A DNA stretch of 64,000 bases from a bacterium (GTDB lineage Bacteria; Bdellovibrionota_C; UBA2361; SZUA-149; JAQTWB01), in contig JAQTWB010000001.1 of NCBI GenBank assembly GCA_028689495.1, positions 140,978 to 204,977 on the forward strand. Reading direction: 5' to 3'. The first letter of the stretch is position 1. Each line of letters opens with the position of its first letter. Shown piece after piece: positions 42,661 to 51,680 of the stretch. A program made the position numbers and the translations under genes. The notes under the pieces are model-generated. The model saw only the letters and a program-made list of their open reading frames with translations. It did not search any database and was not told where the DNA came from.

Positions 42661-44741
42661 TAAGAAGAGCCTTGGGCGATCCTGTAATTATTATTGTGCT
42701 GATAATAAGTTTGTCGCTTTTAGGCCTTGTCGTTTCAAGCGGACGCTACCCGACAAGCACAGGTGATGTCTCAGTGCTATTCCCATCTTTCTCCAGAACG
42801 CTGACCAGTCTTCAAAAGAGTAATGCTCTTTTTGGAAAAACTCAGGTTGATGTAGTTGTCGTCCGTATGCGTTCTGAAGGTGAGAAGGAGCTTGATGCAG
42901 AAAAAGAGGTTGATATTTATACGCTAGAGGAAGAGCTTGCCGGCCTTGACGGCATAGTTTCCCTGATGTCGCCTTTGCAAGGACTAGCCAAGGTTCCTCC
43001 GCCTTGGCAGTTGATTTCTGAGGATGGGCAGTGGGGCAGGTTTGTCCTTGAGGTGAGTGGTGATTTGTCAGAGGACGAGGCTGAGAAGCTCAATCACGAA
43101 ATTGATCACCTGCTTGCAGAGTATCGCTCTCTGCAGCCGTTGCGTGATGGGTCATTTTTCCTTACTCAGTCTGTGACTCGCGAGATTGAGCACGAAAGCA
43201 AAAAGATTATTCCCTATAGTATCGCCACTCTCTTTGGCGTTCTTTTACTGATGTTTCGCAATCCTGTGCTTGCCCTGATTTCCTTTGTTACACCAATGGT
43301 AGTTTTGGCTTGGTTCCACGCAATTATTGCATTGCTTAAGTTTCCGTTAGATCCGGTGTCGCAACTATGTCCACCGTTTCTGCTGGCTGTATCAACTGCT
43401 TATAGTATTCATATTACTGCTCGCCTGGCCCAGAAAGGTGATGTGAAGGCTGTGCCGATGGGTGAGATTAACCAGGGCTTATTTTTCGCTGTCTTGACAA
43501 CTGTTGTCGGTGTTCTCTCTCTGGTGTTGCTTGATGTTAAAGGGGTGACAGACTTCGCGGTCATGTCCGGGTTCGGCATATTTGTCGCTGGTGTAATCTG
43601 TTCGCAGTTGAATCCGGCTCTGGTTAATATTTTTCATGTGACTAATCAGAAGAAGAGTGTTCTTCCGATCGTATTACGAAAGGTTATTCTTAGAGGACGG
43701 GGAGCTCCGGGTGTCGTTTTTTCGTTGATTGGATTGACCATGATGATTTTCTCTGGGGTTAGTGGGGTACAGGTCCATACAGATCCACAAAGTTTTCTGC
43801 CACGCAATAGTCATGCCTATCGACAAGTAATGGCTGCCCGTCAACATTTTGCGGGTAATCTTGTGCTTGGGGTATATTTTCAGCGCAAAGCTGGAGTTAG
43901 GACAAAGGGTTCTAAAGATGTTCTTCATCTTGAGGATATTGCGCTGATCGAAAAAGTGAAATCTGAGCTTCGCAAGCTAAAAGGAGTTGAGCACACAGTG
44001 TCAGCAGGGGATTTTATCGATCTTTATCGGGAGATGTCGCAAATTCGCCTTGATGATGCCGAGTCCGAGTCCTGGGGACCAGGAAGTATTACAAATAACG
44101 AGCGAACGGCAACACGGATAATTATTGATACCGACCTAGAGGGGCGAAAACTCTTGGAGTTGAGAAATGCGATTAAACTGCTTTTGCAAGATGAGTTAAA
44201 GCAGAGCTCTCTTGATGCGCGGATAGCTTCGCTGGGGTTATTGGTAGCCGAGCAGTCCAATCATATTGTGCGAGGTATTATCAATTCACTTATATCATCG
44301 TTGTTGATTGTTTTTATTTTATTGCTAGCGGGTTGGAAAAGTATACGTATTGCTTTGATTGGACTTGTGCCGAATGTTATTCCGGTAATTATCGTTTTTG
44401 GGTCGCTGGGCTGGTTGTATGGGGAAATTAATCTTGGTTCGGCGCTTGTCGCTGTCACAGCTTTGTCGATTGCCGTTGATAATACATTTCATCTGTTGAT
44501 GTCGTGGAAAGCTGCTGATGTTGGAGGTCCGCAGATTGCTCGTGCTGAGCGCCGCGCATTGCGTCAGAATCTCGATTCATTTATCAATTCTTCTGTTGTT
44601 TTGATTGCGGGGTTTACTGTGATGGCATTTTCTGCAGTTGCTCCGGTAGCGCAGTTTGGTCTTTTACTTTCGATCGCCCTGTTGGTTGGTGCAATTGCTG
44701 ATATGTACGTGCTTCCTTATCTTTTGCGTCGATTCGCTTGA
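42657..44741 (+). CDS. MMPL/RND-family lipid exporter
   Basis: 694 residues with two repeats, each one membrane helix, a periplasmic domain and five further helices (first bundle ~185-330, second ~540-690). Motifs include LCPPFLLAVSTAYSIHITAR and ALSIAVDNTFHLLMSW, the conserved helix-4 segments. MMPL proteins move lipids, hopanoids or polyketides across the inner membrane. Its 4 bp overlap with the methyltransferase makes it the last gene of the PKS operon, so export of the methylated polyketide lipid is the natural role. Confidence 0.9.
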   Translation: MIRRALGDPVIIIVLIISLSLLGLVVSSGRYPTSTGDVSVLFPSFSRTLTSLQKSNALFGKTQVDVVVVRMRSEGEKELDAEKEVDIYTLEEELAGLDGIVSLMSPLQGLAKVPPPWQLISEDGQWGRFVLEVSGDLSEDEAEKLNHEIDHLLAEYRSLQPLRDGSFFLTQSVTREIEHESKKIIPYSIATLFGVLLLMFRNPVLALISFVTPMVVLAWFHAIIALLKFPLDPVSQLCPPFLLAVSTAYSIHITARLAQKGDVKAVPMGEINQGLFFAVLTTVVGVLSLVLLDVKGVTDFAVMSGFGIFVAGVICSQLNPALVNIFHVTNQKKSVLPIVLRKVILRGRGAPGVVFSLIGLTMMIFSGVSGVQVHTDPQSFLPRNSHAYRQVMAARQHFAGNLVLGVYFQRKAGVRTKGSKDVLHLEDIALIEKVKSELRKLKGVEHTVSAGDFIDLYREMSQIRLDDAESESWGPGSITNNERTATRIIIDTDLEGRKLLELRNAIKLLLQDELKQSSLDARIASLGLLVAEQSNHIVRGIINSLISSLLIVFILLLAGWKSIRIALIGLVPNVIPVIIVFGSLGWLYGEINLGSALVAVTALSIAVDNTFHLLMSWKAADVGGPQIARAERRALRQNLDSFINSSVVLIAGFTVMAFSAVAPVAQFGLLLSIALLVGAIADMYVLPYLLRRFA

Positions 44742-44908
44742 AAATACTTTTGGATATTTGTGGAGCTCTGAAATTGCACGTAACTTCACGGCTGAAATTA
44801 AAAAACTGTTCCTGAGCAACGATTCCACTCTGGTCGGCCAGAATTCGCGCCTTACTCAGGGTAGATTAGGGCGCAGAAGGGTCATCAAAGAGTGCAATTC
44901 AGGCTATG

Positions 44909-47900
44909 TTAGAGAGTCCTATTTCTGATTCTGACAATGGTTTGAAGGAGGTCGTTTTTGTTGTAGGGTTTGCTTATGAAGGCGTTAAAACCCTCAGCTA
45001 GATATTTTTCCCGATCGCCGATAATTGCATGGGCAGTGAGAGCGATAAATGGAAGATTTGACGTAGTTTGTTCTTGATGTCGCCAGGCTTTCAGGGCAGC
45101 TACTCCGTCCATTCCCGGCATTTGGATGTCCATTAGTACGAGGTCGACTTTCTCGTGTTTGAGCAAACTTATGGCTTGCTCACCGCTATCCGCCAATATG
45201 ACATCGACTCCTTCTTTTTTTAAAATTCGCGATGCCAGCTGCTGGTTTGTTGAGTTATCATCAACTACCAATATGCGCATGTTGGCAAGTGATGCCTTAA
45301 CGTTTTCTAGTGGAGTATCAATCTTATATGGCACGCCATTTTCTGGCACCGTTGGGTCGATTTTAAGGGGTAGGATAACAGTGAATGCGCTGCCAGACCC
45401 AGGGATGCTGTTCACAGAAATCTGTCCACCCATAAGTTTTACCAGGCGGTTGGTGATAGTCAGGCCAAGTCCAGTTCCACCGTAGCGCCTTGTTGTGCTG
45501 GTGTCGGCTTGCTCGAACGCTTCAAAAATTTTTGATTGTGACTCTAGGCGAATGCCTATGCCCGAGTCAATAACGCTGATTCGAAGGTTAGCTGTTGTCT
45601 CGGTCAGTTCGGGAAGATCGGCACGCAAAATCACTGACATTCCTTCATCCGTGAATTTCACAGCGTTGGCAACAAGGTTGATAATTATTTGTCTAATTCT
45701 TACCTGGTCTCCGATCAGATAGACCGGTATCGTCGGTGATATGTCGTTGATTAAAGTAATGCTTTTACTACTGGCACTAAGTCGAAATATTTCTTCAATC
45801 TCCTTTAGCTCGTAGCGTAGGTCGAATGAAGAGGGGGTTATGACAAGTTTTCCGGATTCTATTTTACTCAAGTCGAGTATATCGTTGATGATAGTCAATA
45901 GGTTGTTCGCTGAGCTTTGGGCCATGCTGCAAAGCTCTTTTTGTTCAAATGTTAATCCGGTATCACGGAGAAGGTTCAACATTCCGAGAACACCGCTCAT
46001 TGGCGTGCGAATTTCATGACTCATATTTGCGAGAAATTCACTTTTTGCTCTGCTTGCTTTTTCCAATTCCAGGTTATTTGCCACGAGTTTCTTCTCCGCT
46101 TCTTTGCGCGAAGTGATATCGGTAACAATTGAATGAACAGTTTGGCGACCATTGAGTGTTATCAGGCTGCTTGAAACAGTCACATCGCGCATCTCTCCGC
46201 TTGCCAGTTTGTGTCTGAATTCAAATTGATGAGCTTGTGAATTCCTGATTCTGTCGATTGCAGAAGACACCTCTTCTTTGCTCAGGAGGTTTAGGTCGGC
46301 AATATGCATATTTTTCAGCGCCTCACGACTATAACCGTAAAATTCTGCAGCTGCATTGTTAGCATCGATAATCTGTTGAGATTTGGGGTCAATGAGGAGC
46401 ATGACGGCGCGGTTGTCATAAAATTGTCTTGTATACGATTGTTCACTGACCTGGAGTTCGTTGACGCGCTCCCGAACTTCATTTTCAAGGTTTGTTCGGT
46501 GGGTTGCCAAGGTGCCGATCATCAGTGAAAAAGCAAATGTGAAGAGAAGACCGACGGATGTCACCACGAGAGTTAGGTGTCTGTCATTAGCGGGGTGGAA
46601 TTTTTGACTTGGTGAAATCAGTATCTGGTACGAGTTGTTAAATGCAAAAAGTGGAAAAGATATAGTGAGAGGATCTTTATCCAGTGGGGTAGTTTCGTCG
46701 GGATTATTCGCCGATGAATTTGACGTGGTAGAGCTGGCTAGAAAACGTTTATTATCCCCTTGGTCGAGTTGGTATAGCTTGATTGTGGAAAATGTGTTTT
46801 GGGAGCTTGATAAGTAGTCGTTAACCAAGTCGTGATAGCTAAGCAGTGCAGTGGCAAGTATTGAATGCTTTGTTGTCAGGTTTGCCTCAGCGGCAAGATA
46901 TATCTGTGTCCCCAAGCCAGATTTTTTAAATTGCCTGATTGGGAGAGGATCTGAAGCTGAGGTGAGTTTACTGGATATGGCCGCATGGATAGTTGCCAGT
47001 CGGTTCGCATCGTTGGCATGGTCGAATCCATTACACATTGCTTCATCTTCGCAGGTTTCTGCCGGGTAAGAGGAAAGTATTAGATTGAATTTGCGGGCCT
47101 TATCTGGTGAGTTCCACGTGCAATCGCTGTTTAAGGGGCTTTGTCTTGTACATTCCTCTTGTGATGCGATAACTCCCCACCCGAGTACAGGTGGTGTGGT
47201 TCGTGGCAGGATTTTGCGGAGACTCTCTGTGGATAGGTCGGTAACGCTTGAGACCAGTAGAGTATTTTTTAGATGGGTAAGGGAGGTATGTTCTATACTT
47301 GATGTGGTATTTGTCAGAGTGTTGAAGCGTAGCTCCGCCAGGCCAGAGAAGATTTCTGCATTAGAACGTTGCTCGGAGTCGGATGCCAGAAATACAGCAC
47401 CTGCCGTTAGTAGCAACCCGATAGCTGCTGTCGCCCAGCCTTCGGTATGTTTGTATTTCTTTACATTTCCCGGGGCGTATGTTCGTGAATATTTTATTGC
47501 CAGATCGCCTATGATTACTGTGGTAATGAACAGCATTGCAAATGCGATGGTGTTCATTCGTGTTCTCGTGATTGTCTCCCTCCAACTTCGTGCTTCACGG
47601 TCAATGCCAATAACCAAAAGTAGTTCGTTACTCTCACGATCGATTATTGGCGCGAAGGCGGAAATAAAGGTGCCGTATTCATCTTGGTAAGGTCCTTCGA
47701 CCTGTGGATTACGGGTCTTCAGGACCTCCCATAGAGCTTTAGGTGGTTGTTCGTAAATTGTGCCTGGAGCGGATGCTAAAGGGTCATCGGATGCAAGATT
47801 TTCCGGACCAAATAGCAGCTTGTTTTCCTTCTCCGTTATGCTGTAGATCGACCGGATGCCAGCGGCCTGCGCGTAAGATCGCATTTGCTCTTCTATAATT

Positions 47901-48436
47901 AGAAAATTTTGGTTGGTGCGGTCATCGTTTGTGAAGGCCAATGAGTGGATTTTGTCTATATCGATTTGATGAGCAATGGCTTCCGCTTGAAAGAGCATTC
48001 CTTTTTTTTGTGTGCGATCCGATAGTTCTGTTCGCCATTCAGTTAGGGGGTAAGTCCCGGCAATTATCGCGACGATCATGATTGCAACAGTTTTGTCCCA
48101 CTTTGAACGATGAGTGATTCTGAAGACGGGAACGAAAGGCGGACGTATCCAAAAATAAGCTGTGACCAAGATTGTTACGGTGAGTGAAAGTTGTGGCCAA
48201 AGACAGCTTGGAGCGTAATCGAGCAGAGACAAGTAGGTCGGCAGGTTGTTGTTACTATTGGGTAGCGACTTAAAGACGAGCGACCAGGCAAGTAGACCGT
48301 GAAGTAGCAGCCCAGCGATTAGAAGTTTGCTGAGTGACTTGCGCATTGTTGAACGATAGTTCTCCCATATCCATGAACATGAGAAAATATTCAACGCTCC
48401 GATAACAAATTGAATGTAGTCCAATTGGTAATTCAT
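44909..48436 (-). CDS. Hybrid sensor histidine kinase with two sensor regions, PAS and receiver
   Basis: 1175 residues. Several N-terminal membrane helices (1-105), a first extracytoplasmic segment (~130-290), further helices, a second extracytoplasmic CHASE-like sensor (~360-625), a last helix, a PAS domain (~660-785), HisKA with SHEIRTPMSGVLGML, HATPase with GGTGLGLTITNRL, and a receiver domain with LVLMDIQMPGMDG (phosphoacceptor Asp). All catalytic motifs are intact. No output domain, so it passes phosphate to an HPt or unlinked regulator. ATG 48436; separated by 167 bp from the converging MMPL gene. Confidence 0.92.
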   Translation of the reverse strand: MNYQLDYIQFVIGALNIFSCSWIWENYRSTMRKSLSKLLIAGLLLHGLLAWSLVFKSLPNSNNNLPTYLSLLDYAPSCLWPQLSLTVTILVTAYFWIRPPFVPVFRITHRSKWDKTVAIMIVAIIAGTYPLTEWRTELSDRTQKKGMLFQAEAIAHQIDIDKIHSLAFTNDDRTNQNFLIIEEQMRSYAQAAGIRSIYSITEKENKLLFGPENLASDDPLASAPGTIYEQPPKALWEVLKTRNPQVEGPYQDEYGTFISAFAPIIDRESNELLLVIGIDREARSWRETITRTRMNTIAFAMLFITTVIIGDLAIKYSRTYAPGNVKKYKHTEGWATAAIGLLLTAGAVFLASDSEQRSNAEIFSGLAELRFNTLTNTTSSIEHTSLTHLKNTLLVSSVTDLSTESLRKILPRTTPPVLGWGVIASQEECTRQSPLNSDCTWNSPDKARKFNLILSSYPAETCEDEAMCNGFDHANDANRLATIHAAISSKLTSASDPLPIRQFKKSGLGTQIYLAAEANLTTKHSILATALLSYHDLVNDYLSSSQNTFSTIKLYQLDQGDNKRFLASSTTSNSSANNPDETTPLDKDPLTISFPLFAFNNSYQILISPSQKFHPANDRHLTLVVTSVGLLFTFAFSLMIGTLATHRTNLENEVRERVNELQVSEQSYTRQFYDNRAVMLLIDPKSQQIIDANNAAAEFYGYSREALKNMHIADLNLLSKEEVSSAIDRIRNSQAHQFEFRHKLASGEMRDVTVSSSLITLNGRQTVHSIVTDITSRKEAEKKLVANNLELEKASRAKSEFLANMSHEIRTPMSGVLGMLNLLRDTGLTFEQKELCSMAQSSANNLLTIINDILDLSKIESGKLVITPSSFDLRYELKEIEEIFRLSASSKSITLINDISPTIPVYLIGDQVRIRQIIINLVANAVKFTDEGMSVILRADLPELTETTANLRISVIDSGIGIRLESQSKIFEAFEQADTSTTRRYGGTGLGLTITNRLVKLMGGQISVNSIPGSGSAFTVILPLKIDPTVPENGVPYKIDTPLENVKASLANMRILVVDDNSTNQQLASRILKKEGVDVILADSGEQAISLLKHEKVDLVLMDIQMPGMDGVAALKAWRHQEQTTSNLPFIALTAHAIIGDREKYLAEGFNAFISKPYNKNDLLQTIVRIRNRTL

Positions 48437-48607
48437 TATGGCAAGTTACAGTGTAAACGATTTGACTGGGGGTAGTGCAACACTCCTTTTTTAAGATGAG
48501 TTCTCGAGAGCAAAAGCACCGAGATTTGACAAAATTCATGTCCTCGTCTCCACGTTGAGTTTAAGTGCCAGTTGTTTACAAGCTGGGGGCTGACGCGAAA
48601 ATCCGGG

Positions 48608-49198
48608 TTAACGTTTTTTGATCGTGATCGATTTTTTTACTGCATCCTTGGGAGTTGCTCGGCGGAGTTGAAAGAGGAAAGTAGTATTTCTTAGCTTGAC
48701 AATTAGAGGCTCGCCAAGTTCGTCAACCTTGTCGTTGGCGATAATTGTCATTTCACTGCCGCTAGTGCTGATGCTCAGGTTGCCTGACGGGTGTTTGATA
48801 CCGCCAAGTATTTCTTCTGGAAAGATAAGGCGTAATGGTTCGTTGGCGCTAAGTGGGATACTGAAGTCGATTTTACTTTTTATTGCGGTGATTTGGAACT
48901 CCAGGTCCTCAATGCGGTCGAGAAGGCCGGTGAAAACTGCCCTTGTCGCTTGCCTTAGTTGGGTTATCTCCCGACGCAGAGCAGAGCTTTCCAGGTGGGT
49001 GGTGATTTTTGTTGTTCTGCCTGTATCTTTGTTTTCAGCAGGAAGTTCGTCAAAGAGGTTTTCTGTTTCTTTCTGGGGAGTCACTTCGTTGCTGGTGCCA
49101 AGCGAAGAGATAAATGGCAGTCCTTTATCCTGGAAGTAATGCTCGAAACTCCATAGTGCGATAAAACCCGCCAGCAGAAATATCCACATTCTTCGCAT
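48608..49198 (-). CDS. Membrane-anchored hypothetical protein with coiled coil
   Basis: 196 residues: one N-terminal membrane helix (MWIFLLAGFIALWSFEHYF), a Ser/Glu-rich linker, a probable coiled coil (SALRREITQLRQATRAVFTG, LLDRIEDLEFQIT) and a C-terminal beta-rich part. Not recognised. It follows rpe by 59 bp on the same strand and may be cotranscribed with it. Confidence 0.65.
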   Translation of the reverse strand: MRRMWIFLLAGFIALWSFEHYFQDKGLPFISSLGTSNEVTPQKETENLFDELPAENKDTGRTTKITTHLESSALRREITQLRQATRAVFTGLLDRIEDLEFQITAIKSKIDFSIPLSANEPLRLIFPEEILGGIKHPSGNLSISTSGSEMTIIANDKVDELGEPLIVKLRNTTFLFQLRRATPKDAVKKSITIKKR

Positions 49199-49257
49199 TT
49201 ATTGCACATCCTCGCTTTGATGCAGACTTCATCATTTTGAAACGGGTTCGCTGAATT

Positions 49258-49911
49258 TCATTTCCGCAGTTTGCGGATTGCGTCTTCGTAGTTGCTTTGT
49301 CCGTAAATCGCACTACCCGCTACCAGGACATTGGCGCCTGCCGCAGTGGCCGTAATAGCCGTCGTCTCAGTGATCCCACCGTCAACTTCCAGAAACATCT
49401 TCTTCCCGCATCGTTTAAGATGCTCGGAAGCTTCAGAGATTTTCTCAAGAGTTGACGGGATGAACTTTTGCCCTCCCCAGCCCGGATTTACCGTCATCAC
49501 GAGTAGCAAATCGACTTCACCCAGGATCGGGAGAATTTGGGTCAGAGGTGTCCCAGGATTTAATGCGACGCCCGCTTTGGCGCCCAGGCGTTTAATTTCG
49601 TTTATTGTACGATGAATATGCTTTGTTGCCTCAATATGTACAGTGATCAGATTGGCGCCGGCATCAACAAAGGCTTCCAGCTGTTGTTCAGGGTTCTCAA
49701 TCATCAGGTGTACATCGGCAAAGAAATTCAGTTTTTTCTTCAGTGAGGAAAGTACTCCCGGGCCAAATGTGATTGGCGGGACGAATTGTCCATCCATAAT
49801 ATCGAGATGAAGCCAGTCGGCGCCTGCGTTAATTACGGCGCTCGCTTCTTCGTTAAATCGGCCCCAGTCCGAGGCCAGCAAAGATGGAGCAATAAGTAAT
49901 GTCGGCTTCAT
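49258..49911 (-). CDS. rpe: Ribulose-phosphate 3-epimerase
   Basis: Interconverts ribulose- and xylulose-5-phosphate in the pentose phosphate pathway. 217 residues in a TIM barrel: APSLLASDWGRFNEEA, WLHLDIMDGQFVPPITFGP, DVHLMIENPEQQ, LVMTVNPGWGGQKFIPST and EVDGGITETT, all family signatures with metal-binding His/Asp. It lies 8 bp after fmt, an arrangement common in bacterial def-fmt operons. Confidence 0.96.
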   Translation of the reverse strand: MKPTLLIAPSLLASDWGRFNEEASAVINAGADWLHLDIMDGQFVPPITFGPGVLSSLKKKLNFFADVHLMIENPEQQLEAFVDAGANLITVHIEATKHIHRTINEIKRLGAKAGVALNPGTPLTQILPILGEVDLLLVMTVNPGWGGQKFIPSTLEKISEASEHLKRCGKKMFLEVDGGITETTAITATAAGANVLVAGSAIYGQSNYEDAIRKLRK

Positions 49912-49919
49912 GATATTCC

Positions 49920-51050
49920 TTAGTTGGTATTGATGTCTCTATCTGTCGCAGTTCGGGGTGGTTGTTTATCGTTATCAGGAGGGGTGGTGAATGATACTCC
50001 CTGAAATGAAATGCCCTTAATGATTTCAGAAATCGGAAGTCTCTTTTTGCCAGGAAGTTGCGCCTCGTCGATCGAAAGTATCCGTCCATCTCCGCAAATA
50101 ACGCAAAGTGCCGCTTCTTTATTTGGAATTATATCTCCCGGATTGTAGCGGTTGAGTTGTTTGTGCTGAGTTGGTGTGTCGGGAAGAAGATGGGCGCGAT
50201 AGATTTTCAGCGTTTCAATTTGCCCATTTCCATTGTCATGAGAGGCTATAGTTTGGAAGAAAGTTCGTGCCCCTGGGAAAGGCGATGAAGCAAGGATTCT
50301 TCTTAGGCAGACGTCTGCGGGCTCATTCCATGAGATCGTCGCGTCCTCGGTAGTCCATTTGTCAGCGTAGGTTGAATCGCTATCAATCTGAGGTTTGGCA
50401 GTCAGGTCTCCTTGAGCGATAGCTTCAAGCGTGGAAAGAAGCATTTCTGCGCCCTTGCTGGCGAGTGAGTCGTGCAGATCTGCCAATGTTGTCAGTTCAT
50501 CTAAAGGATATTTTTCGCAGGCAAAAACAGGACCGGTATCCAGACCTTCTTCGGCTTTCATCAATGCGACACCACATTCTTTATCTCCTGAAAAAATTGT
50601 ATATTGCAGGGGAGCGGCGCCGCGCCAGCGCGGAAGCAGTGATGGGTGAATATTGATTATGCCGCGCGGTGCAAAATTAAGCAGGGCCGTGGGTATGATT
50701 TTCCCATAAGCAACGGTCACGATAACGTCGAGATTCTCAATCGCATTGAGTGCTTCGCACATGCCAAGAACTTCCGGGTTGCCAGTGATTGCCGGCCGGT
50801 GGTTGATCGTCAATTGTTCCGAAGAGAGCTTCAGGCTCTTGAGTGACTTTGGTTGGAAGACAGGTATGGAATATTTTTCCGCCATTACCTTTACGGCGGG
50901 AGGCGTGAGTTTTTGCCCTCTTCCCGCAGGTTTGTCTGGTTGGGTGATTACCGCAGCCACGTTCCAGGTTTTGGAGTCAATCAGGCCCTGAAGAGCCGGC
51001 AGGGCAAAGTCTGGTGTTCCGATAAAAACGGTATTACGTCTGGTCGTCAT
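49920..51050 (-). CDS. fmt: Methionyl-tRNA formyltransferase
   Basis: Formylates initiator Met-tRNA with 10-formyl-THF. 376 residues, longer than the usual ~315. The formyl-transferase domain shows FIGTPDFALPALQGLID, ITQPDKPAGRGQKLTPPAVK, INIHPSLLPRWRGAAPLQY (catalytic Asn-His-Ser) and EEGLDTGPV. The extra length comes from an insertion around residues 75-95 (LTINHRPAITGNPEVLGM) and a polar C-terminal tail. Lies 16 bp after def. Confidence 0.94.
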   Translation of the reverse strand: MTTRRNTVFIGTPDFALPALQGLIDSKTWNVAAVITQPDKPAGRGQKLTPPAVKVMAEKYSIPVFQPKSLKSLKLSSEQLTINHRPAITGNPEVLGMCEALNAIENLDVIVTVAYGKIIPTALLNFAPRGIINIHPSLLPRWRGAAPLQYTIFSGDKECGVALMKAEEGLDTGPVFACEKYPLDELTTLADLHDSLASKGAEMLLSTLEAIAQGDLTAKPQIDSDSTYADKWTTEDATISWNEPADVCLRRILASSPFPGARTFFQTIASHDNGNGQIETLKIYRAHLLPDTPTQHKQLNRYNPGDIIPNKEAALCVICGDGRILSIDEAQLPGKKRLPISEIIKGISFQGVSFTTPPDNDKQPPRTATDRDINTN

Positions 51051-51066
51051 TTTGTCTTTTGGGATG

Positions 51067-51606
51067 TCATCGTATCTGCTGGTAATCGTCGGTGAGCTGT
51101 TTCAGTTTTTGTTTAATGAGGTTTCGCCGAAGACGAGTCAGGTGGTCTATGAATAAAATGCCATCCAGATGATCGATTTCATGTTGCAGGCAGATGGCCA
51201 GTAGCCCATCGGCGGAGATTTCTATGGAGTCTCCCCGTTCGTCAAGCGCCCGGACGACAACAGTCTCATGGCGCTCGATAGTTTCCCGAACGCCGGGGAT
51301 GCTAAGACAGCCTTCTTCCGATTTGATTTTCCCGCTACTTGAGACAATTTCCGGATTGATCAATTTCAGCAGAGAGGAGAGCTCTTGCGAGTGATTATCG
51401 GATTTCCTGCGCTGCTCGACGTCTACAACGATGACGCGGTGATCTGAGCCAATTTGTGGTGCCGCCAGGCCAATTCCTTCTTCGGCATACATTGTTTCAG
51501 CCATATCTGAAAGTAGGGCGCGAATTTCGTCGTTAACTACGGTAACCGTGCTACACGGTTCTTTCAATGTCGGGTCCGGATATAATACCAGTTCAAGAAT
51601 TGCCAT
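51067..51606 (-). CDS. def: Peptide deformylase
   Basis: Removes the formyl group from new proteins. 179 residues with all three motifs: GIGLAAPQIG, EEGCLSIPG (metal Cys) and QHEIDHLDGILF (metal His and catalytic Glu). Paired with fmt as usual. Confidence 0.96.
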   Translation of the reverse strand: MAILELVLYPDPTLKEPCSTVTVVNDEIRALLSDMAETMYAEEGIGLAAPQIGSDHRVIVVDVEQRRKSDNHSQELSSLLKLINPEIVSSSGKIKSEEGCLSIPGVRETIERHETVVVRALDERGDSIEISADGLLAICLQHEIDHLDGILFIDHLTRLRRNLIKQKLKQLTDDYQQIR

Positions 51607-51680
51607 AATTTGCCGTGTTTGAGCTATTGGGTCTGTCTTCCTTGGACGCAGACTATAGCTGAAATTTATTGTTGTAAACT

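Noticed and set aside
44742..44908. Open frame continuing past the MMPL gene in another frame (EIARNFTAEIKKL...)
   Set aside because: No start with SD and no recognisable domain; treated as intergenic between converging genes.
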